The notes under the pieces are model-generated. The model made no database searches and was not told where the DNA came from. It saw only the letters and a list, made by a program, of their open reading frames with translations. From assembly GCF_008727735.1 (NCBI RefSeq), contig NZ_CP044227.1:1426001-1490000 (forward strand): a stretch of 64,000 nt of DNA, written 5' to 3'. Positions 33,333 through 42,400 of the stretch are shown here, in pieces (position 1 is the stretch's first letter; every line of letters begins with the position of its first letter). The position numbers and the translations under genes were made by a program. Source of the stretch: Flintibacter sp. KGMB00164. Its GTDB lineage: Bacteria > Bacillota > Clostridia > Oscillospirales > Oscillospiraceae.

Positions 33333-34397
33333 ATGCAGGACAAACTGGCCGCCATTGAGGCCAAATACAGCCAGATCGAGGCCCGCCTAAGCGCCTCCGA
33401 GACCTACGAGGACCCGGCTCTGGTGGCCAAACTGAATAAGGAACAGACCGAGCTCCAGCCTCTGGTGGAGACCTACCGCACCTACCTCCGTACCCAGCAG
33501 AGCCACCGGGAAGCTGAGAGCCTGCTGGGCGACCCCGAGATGAAGGAGCTGGCCCAGGAGGAGTGGCGGCAGTCCAAAGAGGAGCTGGAGCGGCTGGAGC
33601 ATCAGCTGAAGATCCTGCTGCTGCCCAAGGACCCCAACGACGACAAAAACGTCATCGTGGAGATCCGGGCGGGGGTCGGCGGCGAGGAAGCTGCCCTGTT
33701 TGCCCACTCCCTGTACCGCATGTACTCCATGTTTGCCGAGGCCAACCACTGGAAGACCGAGGTGGACAGCATCAGCGAAACGGAGCTTGGAGGGGTGAAG
33801 GAAATTTCCTTTACCATTGAAGGAGACGGAGCCTACTCCCGCTTAAAATTTGAAAGCGGAGTCCATCGGGTGCAGCGGGTGCCGGAGACCGAATCCGGTG
33901 GCCGGGTGCACACCTCCACCGTGACGGTGGCAGTGCTCCCCGAGATGGAGACCGCTGACGTGCAGATTAACCCCGCTGATATTGAGATGCAGGTGTTCCG
34001 TTCCTCCGGCGCGGGCGGCCAGCACGTCAATAAGACTTCCTCCGCCGTGCGCCTCATCCATAAGCCCACGGGCACCGTGGTGGAGTGCCAGCAGGAGCGC
34101 AGCCAGTTCCAGAACCGAGACAAGGCTATGCGTATTCTGGCCTCCCGGCTCTACGAGGCAGAGCAGGAGAAAATCTCCAGCGAGTATACCGCCCAGCGGC
34201 GAAGCCAGGTGGGCAGCGGCATGCGTAACGAGCGCATCCGTACCTATAACTTCCCTCAGGGACGGGTCACTGACCACCGGATTGGCCTGACCCTCTACAA
34301 GATCGACAACATCATGAACGGTGACCTCAACGAAGTCATCGACGCTCTGGCTGCCGCCGATCAGGCGGAACGTCTTCAGTCAAGCGATACCAATTAA
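33333..34397 (+). CDS. prfA: Peptide chain release factor 1
   Basis: 354-residue class I release factor that reads UAA and UAG. The GGQ motif is in SSGAGGQHVNKTSSAVR; the codon-recognition segment VPETESGGRVHTS has PxT (PET) as in RF1, not SPF as in RF2. Length is normal. ATG 33333 follows TTAGGAG. The usual neighbour prmC (RF methyltransferase) does not follow; instead a small acidic protein comes next. Confidence 0.96.
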   Translation: MQDKLAAIEAKYSQIEARLSASETYEDPALVAKLNKEQTELQPLVETYRTYLRTQQSHREAESLLGDPEMKELAQEEWRQSKEELERLEHQLKILLLPKDPNDDKNVIVEIRAGVGGEEAALFAHSLYRMYSMFAEANHWKTEVDSISETELGGVKEISFTIEGDGAYSRLKFESGVHRVQRVPETESGGRVHTSTVTVAVLPEMETADVQINPADIEMQVFRSSGAGGQHVNKTSSAVRLIHKPTGTVVECQQERSQFQNRDKAMRILASRLYEAEQEKISSEYTAQRRSQVGSGMRNERIRTYNFPQGRVTDHRIGLTLYKIDNIMNGDLNEVIDALAAADQAERLQSSDTN

Positions 34398-34418
34398 CGA
34401 TAGATAGGAGTTTATCAC

Positions 34419-34676
34419 ATGGAACTGTATATCCACTATAAAGAACTGCCCGAAGGACTGACTCTGGCGGACTTCGTGGGCGAGCTTAATGAGGTTCTGG
34501 ACGACACCGGCGTGGTGTGCGGCGGCGAGGACAACCGCCTGGATCTGGACCTGGAGGACGAGAAGGTCAACCCCAAGCACGCCCAGATGGCGGTGAAGGC
34601 CTATCTGCAGCGGGCCGGCTTTTCCAAGGAGACCGCCGTGGAGATCGGCGGCATGGAAATCGGCATTTACGAGTGA
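34419..34676 (+). CDS. Small acidic protein of unknown function
   Basis: 85 residues, no family recognised. It is acidic (many Asp and Glu, cluster LDLDLEDEKVNP near residue 42) and begins with a short strand pattern, MELYIHYKEL. No signal peptide or membrane segment. It lies 21 bases after prfA and 12 before the HAD phosphatase, with AGGAG upstream of ATG 34419, so it is co-transcribed and probably real. Confidence 0.7.
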   Translation: MELYIHYKELPEGLTLADFVGELNEVLDDTGVVCGGEDNRLDLDLEDEKVNPKHAQMAVKAYLQRAGFSKETAVEIGGMEIGIYE

Positions 34677-34688
34677 GGTCCTTTTCCC

Positions 34689-35339
34689 ATGTACAAGCAT
34701 GTAATCTTTGACCTGGACGGTACCCTGCTTAACACCATCGACGATCTGGCGGACACCGGAAATCATGTCTGCGAACTCCGCGGCTGGCCCACCCACACGG
34801 TGGCTGAGTTCAAGCTGATGGTGGGTAATGGCATTCCCAAGCTGGTGGAGCGCTTCGCTCCCCAGGGGACCAGCCAGGAAGTGCTGGATCAGGCTTTCCA
34901 GGAGTTTATGGACTGGTATGGCGTCCACAAGGAGGACAAGACCGCCCCTTACGCCGGTATGCCCGAGGTAACCAAGGCTCTGCGGGAGGCTGGGGTGTCC
35001 ATCGCGGTACTGTCCAACAAGGCAGACGTGATGGCCGGCCCGGTGGTGGAGCACTATTACCCGGGAATTTTCCCTGTGGTTCAGGGGGCGCTGCCCGGCC
35101 TGCCTACCAAGCCCGACCCCACGCTCCTTCATAAGCTGATGGACCGCTTGGGGGCCACCCAGGAGGACACCCTGTTTGTGGGAGACAGCAACGTGGATAT
35201 CCGCACGGCGAAAAACGGCGGCCTCACCGGATGCGGCGTGCTGTGGGGCTTTCGGAGCCGGGAGGAGCTGGAGGCGGCGGGAGCCGACGTGATCGTCTCC
35301 ACGCCTCAGGAGCTGCTGGATCTTATTTTGAAGGACTGA
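34689..35339 (+). CDS. HAD family hydrolase (phosphoglycolate phosphatase-like)
   Basis: 216-residue haloacid dehalogenase-type phosphatase. Motif I is DLDGTLLNT (nucleophile Asp9, acid Asp11); motif II is the SNKAD segment; motif III lysine is in TKPDPT; motif IV is VGDSNVDIRTAKNGG. A helical cap sits between motifs I and II, as in Gph and PpaX. The exact substrate (phosphoglycolate, pyrophosphate or other) cannot be told. ATG 34689 follows AGGTCC. Confidence 0.88.
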   Translation: MYKHVIFDLDGTLLNTIDDLADTGNHVCELRGWPTHTVAEFKLMVGNGIPKLVERFAPQGTSQEVLDQAFQEFMDWYGVHKEDKTAPYAGMPEVTKALREAGVSIAVLSNKADVMAGPVVEHYYPGIFPVVQGALPGLPTKPDPTLLHKLMDRLGATQEDTLFVGDSNVDIRTAKNGGLTGCGVLWGFRSREELEAAGADVIVSTPQELLDLILKD

Positions 35340-35364
35340 GCGTAATAAGTAAGGAGTCTTTTCG

Positions 35365-36390
35365 TTGAATACAAAGCGATTGACAGAACATGATATCGAT
35401 GAGGCAGCTGCCATCCTGCGGGATGGTGGACTGCTGGGTATCCCCACCGAGACGGTATACGGTCTGGGGGCCAACGGCCTTAACGAGGAGGCTGTGGCTC
35501 ACATTTTTGAAGCCAAGGGCCGTCCCCAGGATAACCCTCTCATCTTACATATCCCAGATGCCTCTTGGCTCGAGAGGTATTGCAAGGATATTCCCTTGAC
35601 AGCTTATCAGCTGGCGAAGGCCTACTGGCCCGGCCCCATGACCATGATTTTGAAGCGGAAGGACATTGTCCCTGACGCGGTGACGGCCGGACTGGACACA
35701 GTAGGTATGCGCTGTCCCGCCCACCCTCTGTGCAGAGAGATCATTGCGGCCTCCGGAGTGCCGGTGGCGGCCCCTTCGGGAAATACCTCCGGTCGTCCCA
35801 GCCCCACCACGGCCCAGCACATGCTGGAGGATATGGATGGCAAGATCGACGCCATCGTAGACGGCGGCCCCTGTTCCGTGGGGGTGGAGTCCACCATTAT
35901 TGATCTCACCGAGACGCCAGCCCGACTGCTGCGGCCCGGCGGCATCACCCTGGAGCAGCTGGAGGCAGTGCTGGGGGAGGTGGCCGTAGACCCGGCAGTC
36001 ACCCGTCTCATGGGAGCCGGAGAGCAGCCCAAGGCGCCCGGCATGAAGTATCGCCACTACGCCCCCAAGGCTCCGGTTACCGTGGTCACCGGCGACCCGA
36101 AAAAGAGTGCGGAGTATATCGCCGCCCACGCCGGGGCGGAGGACGGGATCATCTGTTTTGACGAGTTTTTGCCTCTGTTCACGAGACGGTCTGAGACGAG
36201 GCCCGTCATGGACTTAGGTCCGGCAGGGGACAAGGAGGAGCAGGCCCGGCACATCTTTGACGCCCTGCGCTCCTTTGACCACACCAGTGTACCCGCCATC
36301 TGGGCCCAGTGCCCCGACACCACCGGCATTGGCCTGGCCATTGCCAACCGACTGAACAAGGCGGCGGGATTTCATATTATCCAGGTTTAA
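35365..36390 (+). CDS. L-threonylcarbamoyladenylate synthase (Sua5 type)
   Basis: 341-residue enzyme making the threonylcarbamoyl-AMP used for t6A modification of tRNA. The YrdC domain has IPTETVYGLGAN, KGRPQDNPLILHI, APSGNTSGRPSPTTA and VGVESTIIDL; after MKYRHYAPKAPV a C-terminal Sua5 domain follows (residues about 225-341). The start is TTG 35365 after AAGGAG. prfA followed by a Sua5-type gene is common in Firmicutes. Confidence 0.94.
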   Translation: MNTKRLTEHDIDEAAAILRDGGLLGIPTETVYGLGANGLNEEAVAHIFEAKGRPQDNPLILHIPDASWLERYCKDIPLTAYQLAKAYWPGPMTMILKRKDIVPDAVTAGLDTVGMRCPAHPLCREIIAASGVPVAAPSGNTSGRPSPTTAQHMLEDMDGKIDAIVDGGPCSVGVESTIIDLTETPARLLRPGGITLEQLEAVLGEVAVDPAVTRLMGAGEQPKAPGMKYRHYAPKAPVTVVTGDPKKSAEYIAAHAGAEDGIICFDEFLPLFTRRSETRPVMDLGPAGDKEEQARHIFDALRSFDHTSVPAIWAQCPDTTGIGLAIANRLNKAAGFHIIQV

Positions 36391-36406
36391 AACCCTTGAG
36401 CCCCAG

Positions 36407-36424
36407 GGGCTGCAACCTTAGGTT
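36407..36424. promoter_or_regulatory. Small dyads before the HTH regulator
   Basis: CAACCT-T-AGGTTG (36412-36424) is a 13-base perfect dyad. The GCCCC/GGGGC hairpin a few bases before it may be a remnant terminator. Possible operator. Confidence 0.3.
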
Positions 36425-36437
36425 GTATGAAAATTGC

Positions 36438-36466
36438 TTGACGGTTTCACGCCCTTCCGGTACGCT
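36438..36466 (+). promoter_or_regulatory. Promoter of the HTH regulator gene
   Basis: TTGACG (36438-36443), a 17-base spacer and TACGCT (36461-36466), close to the start at 36485. Confidence 0.5.
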
Positions 36467-36484
36467 GAAGCCGAGGTGATCGAT

Positions 36485-37060
36485 ATGACGCTGGGCGAAA
36501 ACCTGCAAAGACTGCGAAAAGAGAAGGGACTGTCCCAGGAGGATGTGGCCCGGGCGCTGTTCGTGTCCCGTCAGACCATCTCAAAATGGGAGACAGACAA
36601 GGCAGAGCCGGGAGTGGATAACTTAAAGGCCCTGGCTAATCTCTATGAGGTTACTTTGGACCAGTTGACCGGCCGAGCTCAGACGGAGACGGATTCCAAA
36701 GAGTCGTATGAGCAAACACCTTCTGACCAATACCGGACCATGGCTCTCATTCGCCTGGCAGTTTGGCTGGCGGTGGCAGCGGCAGGTCAACTGCATGGGG
36801 GCGAGCCTTTCCAGGTCCTTGCCTTTGCGGGGACGCTGGGCTCTGCAGCAGTTTTTCTGAGCCTTTGGTTCCGCAGCATCTATGTGTGGGGCGGCATCCT
36901 GTGTGGGGAAGGGCTTAGTATCCTTGTGTCCGCCATCTGCATCATCTGTGCAAAGCAGCTGGCCTTAGGGATTATCAGTGTGGGTTTGGCGGCTATGCTC
37001 GGAATCTGGGTAAAATATCTGACCTCTCAATCGGTTCGTCAGCTGTTTTATGAAAAATGA
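36485..37060 (+). CDS. HTH (XRE) regulator with membrane domain
   Basis: 191 residues. The N-terminal XRE helix-turn-helix (about 1-62; LRKEKGLSQEDVARALFVSRQTISKWE) is followed by four hydrophobic segments. It is the second DNA-binding membrane protein in the window (the other is at 24893) and shares its layout but not the detail of its C-terminal part. ATG 36485 follows GAGGTGAT. coaE follows after 12 bases. The target is unknown. Confidence 0.85.
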   Translation: MTLGENLQRLRKEKGLSQEDVARALFVSRQTISKWETDKAEPGVDNLKALANLYEVTLDQLTGRAQTETDSKESYEQTPSDQYRTMALIRLAVWLAVAAAGQLHGGEPFQVLAFAGTLGSAAVFLSLWFRSIYVWGGILCGEGLSILVSAICIICAKQLALGIISVGLAAMLGIWVKYLTSQSVRQLFYEK

Positions 37061-37072
37061 GGAGATGTTCTC

Positions 37073-37678
37073 ATGACCATTATTGGCATCACCGGCCCCA
37101 CCGGGGCAGGGAAGACCACCGCGCTACGGGAGATTGAAAAGCTGGGAGGCGCAGTCATTGACTGCGATGCTGTGTACCACGACCTTCTGGAACGTGATAT
37201 TGCATTACAGGAGATGCTGGAGAGTGCTTTTGGCCCACTGCGGGACGAGAGCGGGGCCATTGACCGGAAAAAGCTGGGGACCATCGTTTTCGGAGATCCG
37301 GAGAAGCTGGAGAAACTCAATACCATTGCCCAGACCGCCACAGTGCGGCGTACCCAGGAATTGCTGGAGGAGTACCGCGCCAAGGGAAGAAAACTGGTGG
37401 CCATTGATGCCATTGCTTTGCTGGAGAGCCCGCTGGCTAATCTATGTAACGCCACCATTGCAGTGATCGCGCCTCAGGAGGTGCGGGTGCAGCGCATCAT
37501 GGCTCGGGAGGGCATTTCGGAGGAGTACGCCTGGTCCCGGGTCAAGGCCCAAAAGAGCGACGACTACTTTACCGAAGGCTGCGACTATACCTTATATAAT
37601 GACTGTGCCCAGGCGGAAGAATTTGCGCTTCGGGCCAAGACGTTGGTAGAATCGATTTTACAGGAACACATACAATAA
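37073..37678 (+). CDS. coaE: Dephospho-CoA kinase
   Basis: 201-residue P-loop kinase for the last step of coenzyme A synthesis. The P-loop is GPTGAGKTTAL near the N-terminus, CDAVYHDLL is the substrate segment, and AQTATVRRTQELLEE and VIAPQEVRVQRIMAREG are typical. Length and motifs fit the family, with the usual LE-rich lid. It follows the regulator by 12 bases and precedes the aminopeptidase by 22. Confidence 0.93.
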   Translation: MTIIGITGPTGAGKTTALREIEKLGGAVIDCDAVYHDLLERDIALQEMLESAFGPLRDESGAIDRKKLGTIVFGDPEKLEKLNTIAQTATVRRTQELLEEYRAKGRKLVAIDAIALLESPLANLCNATIAVIAPQEVRVQRIMAREGISEEYAWSRVKAQKSDDYFTEGCDYTLYNDCAQAEEFALRAKTLVESILQEHIQ

Positions 37679-37700
37679 AGGCACAAAGGAGGTTTTTCCA

Positions 37701-39110
37701 ATGGATGAGAAAAAAGAACTGACCCGGGGCGAGGAGCTGCGCCGTGCCCTGTGCTACAATAAGAAGAACGGCTACGACCGCATGAATCCCCAGGAGATGG
37801 AGCCCTTGGAGGCCTACTGCACTGGCTACAAGCAGTTTTTGGACGCTGGTAAGACGGAGCGGGAGTGCGTGGAGCGGGCAGTGGCCCTGGCGAAGGACGC
37901 CGGCTTTCGGCCCTATGAGCGGGGCATGGAGCTCAAGCCCGGAGACAAGATCTACCGGGTGAACCGCGGGAAAGCCGTGATGCTGGCGGTCATGGGACAG
38001 GAGAACTTGGACAAGGGCGCCAACATCGGCGCGGCCCACATCGATTCTCCCCGTCTGGATCTGAAGCAGAACCCCCTCTATGAGGCTGACGAGCTCTCGT
38101 TCCTTAAGACCCACTACTACGGCGGCCTGCGCAAGTACCAGTGGGTGACCATCCCTCTGGAGCTCCACGGCGTGGTGGCTCTGAAAAACGGGGATGTGAT
38201 CCGCGTCTCCGTGGGCAATGGGGAAGGAGACCCCAAGTTCACCATTGACGACCTGCTGCCCCACCTGGGCGTGGAGCAGTCCAAGAAGGCCCTGAGCGAG
38301 GCCATCCCCGCGGAGAGCCTGAACATTCTGGTGGGCAGCCGTCCTTTGGCAGACGACGAGGGCAGTGACCGGGTGAAGATCGCCATTCTGGAGCTTTTGA
38401 ACCGCAAGTACGGCATCGTGGAGGAGGATTTCATCTCTGCTGAGCTCTCCGCAGTCCCCGCCTTCAACGCCTGCGACATTGGTTTTGACCGCTCTCTCAT
38501 CGGAGCCTACGGCCACGATGACCGGGTGTGCGGCTACGCCTGCCTGGCCGCTCTGCTCCAGCTGGATACGCCCCGCCGTACCGCTGTGTGCATGCTGGCC
38601 GACAAGGAGGAGATCGGCTCCGAAGGTGTCACCGGCATGAAATCCGCCGCCTTTGATGCTTTTATGGCTGACCTGTGTGCGGGTCAGGGTGTGCCTCTGC
38701 GTGTCTGCTATGAGGCCTCTTTCTGCCTGTCCGCCGACGTGACTGCCGCTTACGATCCCAATTTTGCCGACGTTTACGAAAAGCGAAACAGCGCTCTGGT
38801 GAACTACGGCGTGGGCCTGTGCAAGTACACCGGCTCTCGGGGCAAGTCCGGAGCCTCCGACGCCTCAGCTGAGCTTGTGGCCTATGTGCGCAAAGTGCTG
38901 GACGAGGCCGACGTAGTCTGGCAGATGGCCGAGCTGGGCAAGGTGGACGCCGGAGGCGGCGGCACCGTGGCCATGTTCATGGCCGAGCGCAACATCGACA
39001 CCCTGGATGCGGGTGTGCCGGTGCTCAGCATGCACGCCCCCTTTGAGACGGTGAGCAAGCTGGACTGCTATATGACCTTTAAGGGAATGAAGGCCATCTA
39101 CGAGGCTTAA
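37701..39110 (+). CDS. M18 family aminopeptidase
   Basis: 469-residue zinc aminopeptidase of the M18 (aspartyl aminopeptidase-like) family. Metal and active-site segments are visible: GAAHIDSPRLDLKQNPLYE, the loop YYGGLRKYQW, DKEEIGSEGV and SMHAPFETVSKLD. It is larger and cytoplasmic; members form big oligomeric complexes and remove N-terminal residues. ATG 37701 follows AAAGGAGG. The 36-bp palindrome downstream is probably its terminator. Confidence 0.92.
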   Translation: MDEKKELTRGEELRRALCYNKKNGYDRMNPQEMEPLEAYCTGYKQFLDAGKTERECVERAVALAKDAGFRPYERGMELKPGDKIYRVNRGKAVMLAVMGQENLDKGANIGAAHIDSPRLDLKQNPLYEADELSFLKTHYYGGLRKYQWVTIPLELHGVVALKNGDVIRVSVGNGEGDPKFTIDDLLPHLGVEQSKKALSEAIPAESLNILVGSRPLADDEGSDRVKIAILELLNRKYGIVEEDFISAELSAVPAFNACDIGFDRSLIGAYGHDDRVCGYACLAALLQLDTPRRTAVCMLADKEEIGSEGVTGMKSAAFDAFMADLCAGQGVPLRVCYEASFCLSADVTAAYDPNFADVYEKRNSALVNYGVGLCKYTGSRGKSGASDASAELVAYVRKVLDEADVVWQMAELGKVDAGGGGTVAMFMAERNIDTLDAGVPVLSMHAPFETVSKLDCYMTFKGMKAIYEA

Positions 39111-39176
39111 GCTAACAGGAAAAATGCGGGATTGCAGAGAAGTCTTTCAAATCCTGCAAATATAGAATAATTATGC

Positions 39177-39212
39177 AAATAGCGTGGATTGAATATTCAA
39201 TCCACGCTATTT
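39177..39212. terminator. 36-bp perfect palindrome, probable terminator
   Basis: AAATAGCGTGGATTGAAT (39177-39194) is followed immediately by its exact reverse complement (39195-39212) and then GATTTTTA. The tail is weak for an intrinsic terminator, so the role is likely but not certain. Confidence 0.6.
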
Positions 39213-39370
39213 GATTTTTATGTGATGTCGGGCGGAAAACATCTGCCTCCCAGGGTTATTTTCCTAAAAGTGAAAATCGTATGGGATATAAGGGTAAACC
39301 GCTAAAAAAATCCTTCAATAATGAACGAATTTCCTTGTCTGAGAATGAAAGTAAAAACTGGATAATTTTC

Positions 39371-39385
39371 TCAAGAAATTCTTGA
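39371..39385. promoter_or_regulatory. Candidate operator
   Basis: TCAAGAA-A-TTCTTGA, a 15-base perfect dyad whose end overlaps the -35 hexamer at 39382. Confidence 0.4.
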
Positions 39386-39410
39386 AAATGGATAAATGAT
39401 GATTTAAAAT
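39382..39410 (+). promoter_or_regulatory. Promoter of the secreted repeat protein gene
   Basis: TTGAAA (39382-39387), a 17-base spacer and TAAAAT (39405-39410). The first upstream in-frame ATG (39409) lies in the -10, which supports the later start at 39496. Confidence 0.7.
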
Positions 39411-39495
39411 GTATATTTTCTCTTGGTTTTTATATGGCTATAAGCCGCTTATGAAAATTGGGAGAGGGAGAATAAGAAGAAGGAGACGAATTGTT

Positions 39496-42400
39496 ATGCG
39501 AAGCACAAAAGCAACGCGCTGGCTGTCCGGCACGCTGGCTGCACTGCTGCTGGCCCAGGGCATGTGCCTGCCTGCGGGTGCATGGAGCTGGGGCGGCTGG
39601 GGTAACTGGGGCAGTTCCAGCCAGACCAGCCAAGTGGAGACCCAGGAGGCCAGGACGGCAGCCCAGCTGCAAAACGGTACTGCCATTATCCCAAGCGATG
39701 CAACGCCGGAGCAGGTGAAGGAGATCCTGTTCGACAAACTGGTGGCCAACAAGGAAGGCCTGAACCCCCAGAGTCTGGAGTGGGAGTATCAGTGCGAGGG
39801 TAAAAGTAAAACTGGCCTGGCCAAAAACACGGCCTGGGGCTCCATTAACGGCTTTGAGAGCACGACAGGCGATTGGATCAAAGTTACCTACACCCACCCC
39901 GCGCTGCAGGACAACGAAGACGGCAGCTACCAGGTCCGGCTGAAAGGTACCACCGCTGAGGTCACCCTGACCAAGGCCGCCAAGCTATCCTCGTCCATCA
40001 CTCTGAACGAGGGGGTCTCGGTTGCCCTGCCTTACGACGAGAGCACCCAGGTGGACTATAATGCCTTGCGGGCCGCTATCTTTGAGAATGTGGTGGCCTC
40101 CGCCACTCCCAATCTAACCGTGAACGATGTTACCATTGAGTATTACGCTGAGAACGTAGTTGCCGGACGGCCCGCTGGCACTCACGAGTGGGTTCGTTTT
40201 GAAGGTGATACGATTAAGAATGCCATCGGCATTCCTTTGGACTACCCCGCCATCTCTGCCGGTGAGCAGAAGATCCGTGTCTCTTATGTCGGTACCGACA
40301 CTATTTATGGTACTTCTGCTGAGACTACGGTTACCATCACTGAGCGGACTGAGGCTCCCTATACTCTGAAGGAGACTCCGTATACCGTAGCCCTAGCTGT
40401 GGATGAAGATATGAACGTGGACTACGATGCGGTGCATGATGCCATCTTCAACGCCGTGGTAGCATCTTCCGATATCCTTACCGCTGACAATGTGACCATT
40501 GAATACTACTACAAGGGCATCACGGAACTTGACTCCAAGTGGCTGCCCCTGGAGGGGCAGGATGCTGTAGGCGATATGGGCTACCCCGCCATCTCTGTCG
40601 GTGAGCAGAAGGTGCGCATCTCTTGGCCTGGAAGTCAGAACTATGCCCCCACCACCATCGAGGCCACCATTACTGTTACCAACCTGCCTGCGGCTCCCTA
40701 TACCCTAAAGGAAACCCCTGACGCTGTGACTTTGGCCGTGGGTTCCGATATGAAAGTAGATTATAAACTGCTGGCAACCGCTATCTTCAACGCTGTGGTG
40801 GCTTCCTCTGATGTCATCAAGGCCGATAATGTGACTGTCGAGTACTACTACAATGGTGTTACCGAACTTGACTCCAAGTGGCTGCCCCTGGAAGGCCAGG
40901 CCGTCGTGGGAGACTTGGGCTATCCTGCTATCTCCGCCGGTACCCAGAAGATCCGCATCTCCTGGCCCGGCAATCAGACCTACGCCCCTACCACCATCGA
41001 GGCCACTGTTCAGGTCAATGACCGTGAGCAGGTCCAGTTTACTCTGAATGGAGACGGTGAAAACTACGAAGTAGGAATGGTTTTCAACGTTGAGCAGGGC
41101 TATGACTACGCTGCTACCGCTAAGGCCATCTACAATGCCGTGGTGGCGTCCACCGTCAACCCTGAAGGTCTTACCGCCGACGATGTGACTGTGGAGTACA
41201 ACGTAGACAAAACCGGAATTACCGATTCCTTTAAGCCTCTGAATGAAACCGATGCTACCGGTTTCGTGAAGTTCGGAACCGGTACCTGGGAGATCCGCAT
41301 TTCCTGGGCTGGTAGCCAGACCTACCGCGGCAACCATGTGGACGTAAACGTCACCACCACCGACAACCGCCTCGCCAGCGCCGTTGCCCTCAAGTCCGGT
41401 GCGTCCTTCACCTACAACATGGATGCCAACGCCATGAAGCAGGCCATCTTTGACAACGTCATCGATTGGACTAGTTCTACCCTGCCCGCCAAAGAGACCC
41501 TGAGCCTGGACGACTTTACTATCGAGTACAAGGCCAAGCTCACCGACGCCGAGAGCGGCGTGGATCTGGGCCTAGAGGACCTGAAAGACCTGTTTGGAAA
41601 GATCCCCGGTATGGATGACTTCCTTAACAATGATATTCTGACTCAGTGGGTGCCCCTCGAGGGCAAGGTGTACTCCATCGGCGACACCGTTCTGGGTAAG
41701 TTCCCCCAGATCGGTGCCGGTGAGAACCAGTCCATCCGCATTAGCTACAAGGGCAACGCCGACTACCGGCCCAGCGAGACTGCTGAGGGCACTGTCACCG
41801 TCAACAAGGCCAAGGTGTCCGTGAAGGTCAACTCCACCAACATCTACGCCGATGAGCAGGTGCCCGCCAACTTTATCACCACCGATCCCGCCGATGAGTT
41901 CGACATCTACACCATCTACGCCGGCGTTACCAGCAGCGTCTCCACCGGCGTCTATCTGGATCTGCCCGACCGCTACACCGCCGAAGGTTCTCTCCTCCTC
42001 CAGCTCATTGACAAGGCTCTGGAGACTGCGGGCCAGAAGACCCTGACCCAAATGCTGAACGACGGCGTCACCGTGGGCGAACTGCGTGAGCTCTTCAGCA
42101 CCCAGGAACTGCTGGACCTGCTGGACAAGTTCAACATCGACACCGGTACCTTCGGCCAGATCCTCAGCGTCATCAACAAGCTGCCCGGCGTCATGGATTC
42201 CGTGCGCATCGGCTTCGGTACTCCCAACCGGGCCGGCCTGTACACTGTAACCGCCGTCACTGACAGCAAGAACTATGAGACCGGCGTGGGCTTTGGTTTC
42301 CTGCTGACCAAGATGCGCTTCTCCGGTCCTAAGCTGGTCTGGGACGAGGAGATCAACGGCGGCAAGCTGACCGCTGCGGAGGCTCAGAACTTCGATTTTG

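Larger units (their letters stand above)
39111..39495. other. Intergenic region before the secreted repeat protein (385 bp)
   Basis: AT-rich compared with the rest of the window. It holds a perfect 36-bp palindrome at 39177-39212, a dyad TCAAGAA-A-TTCTTGA (39371-39385), a promoter at 39382-39410 and the ribosome binding site of the next gene. Nothing recognisable was found between 39220 and 39370. Confidence 0.6.
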
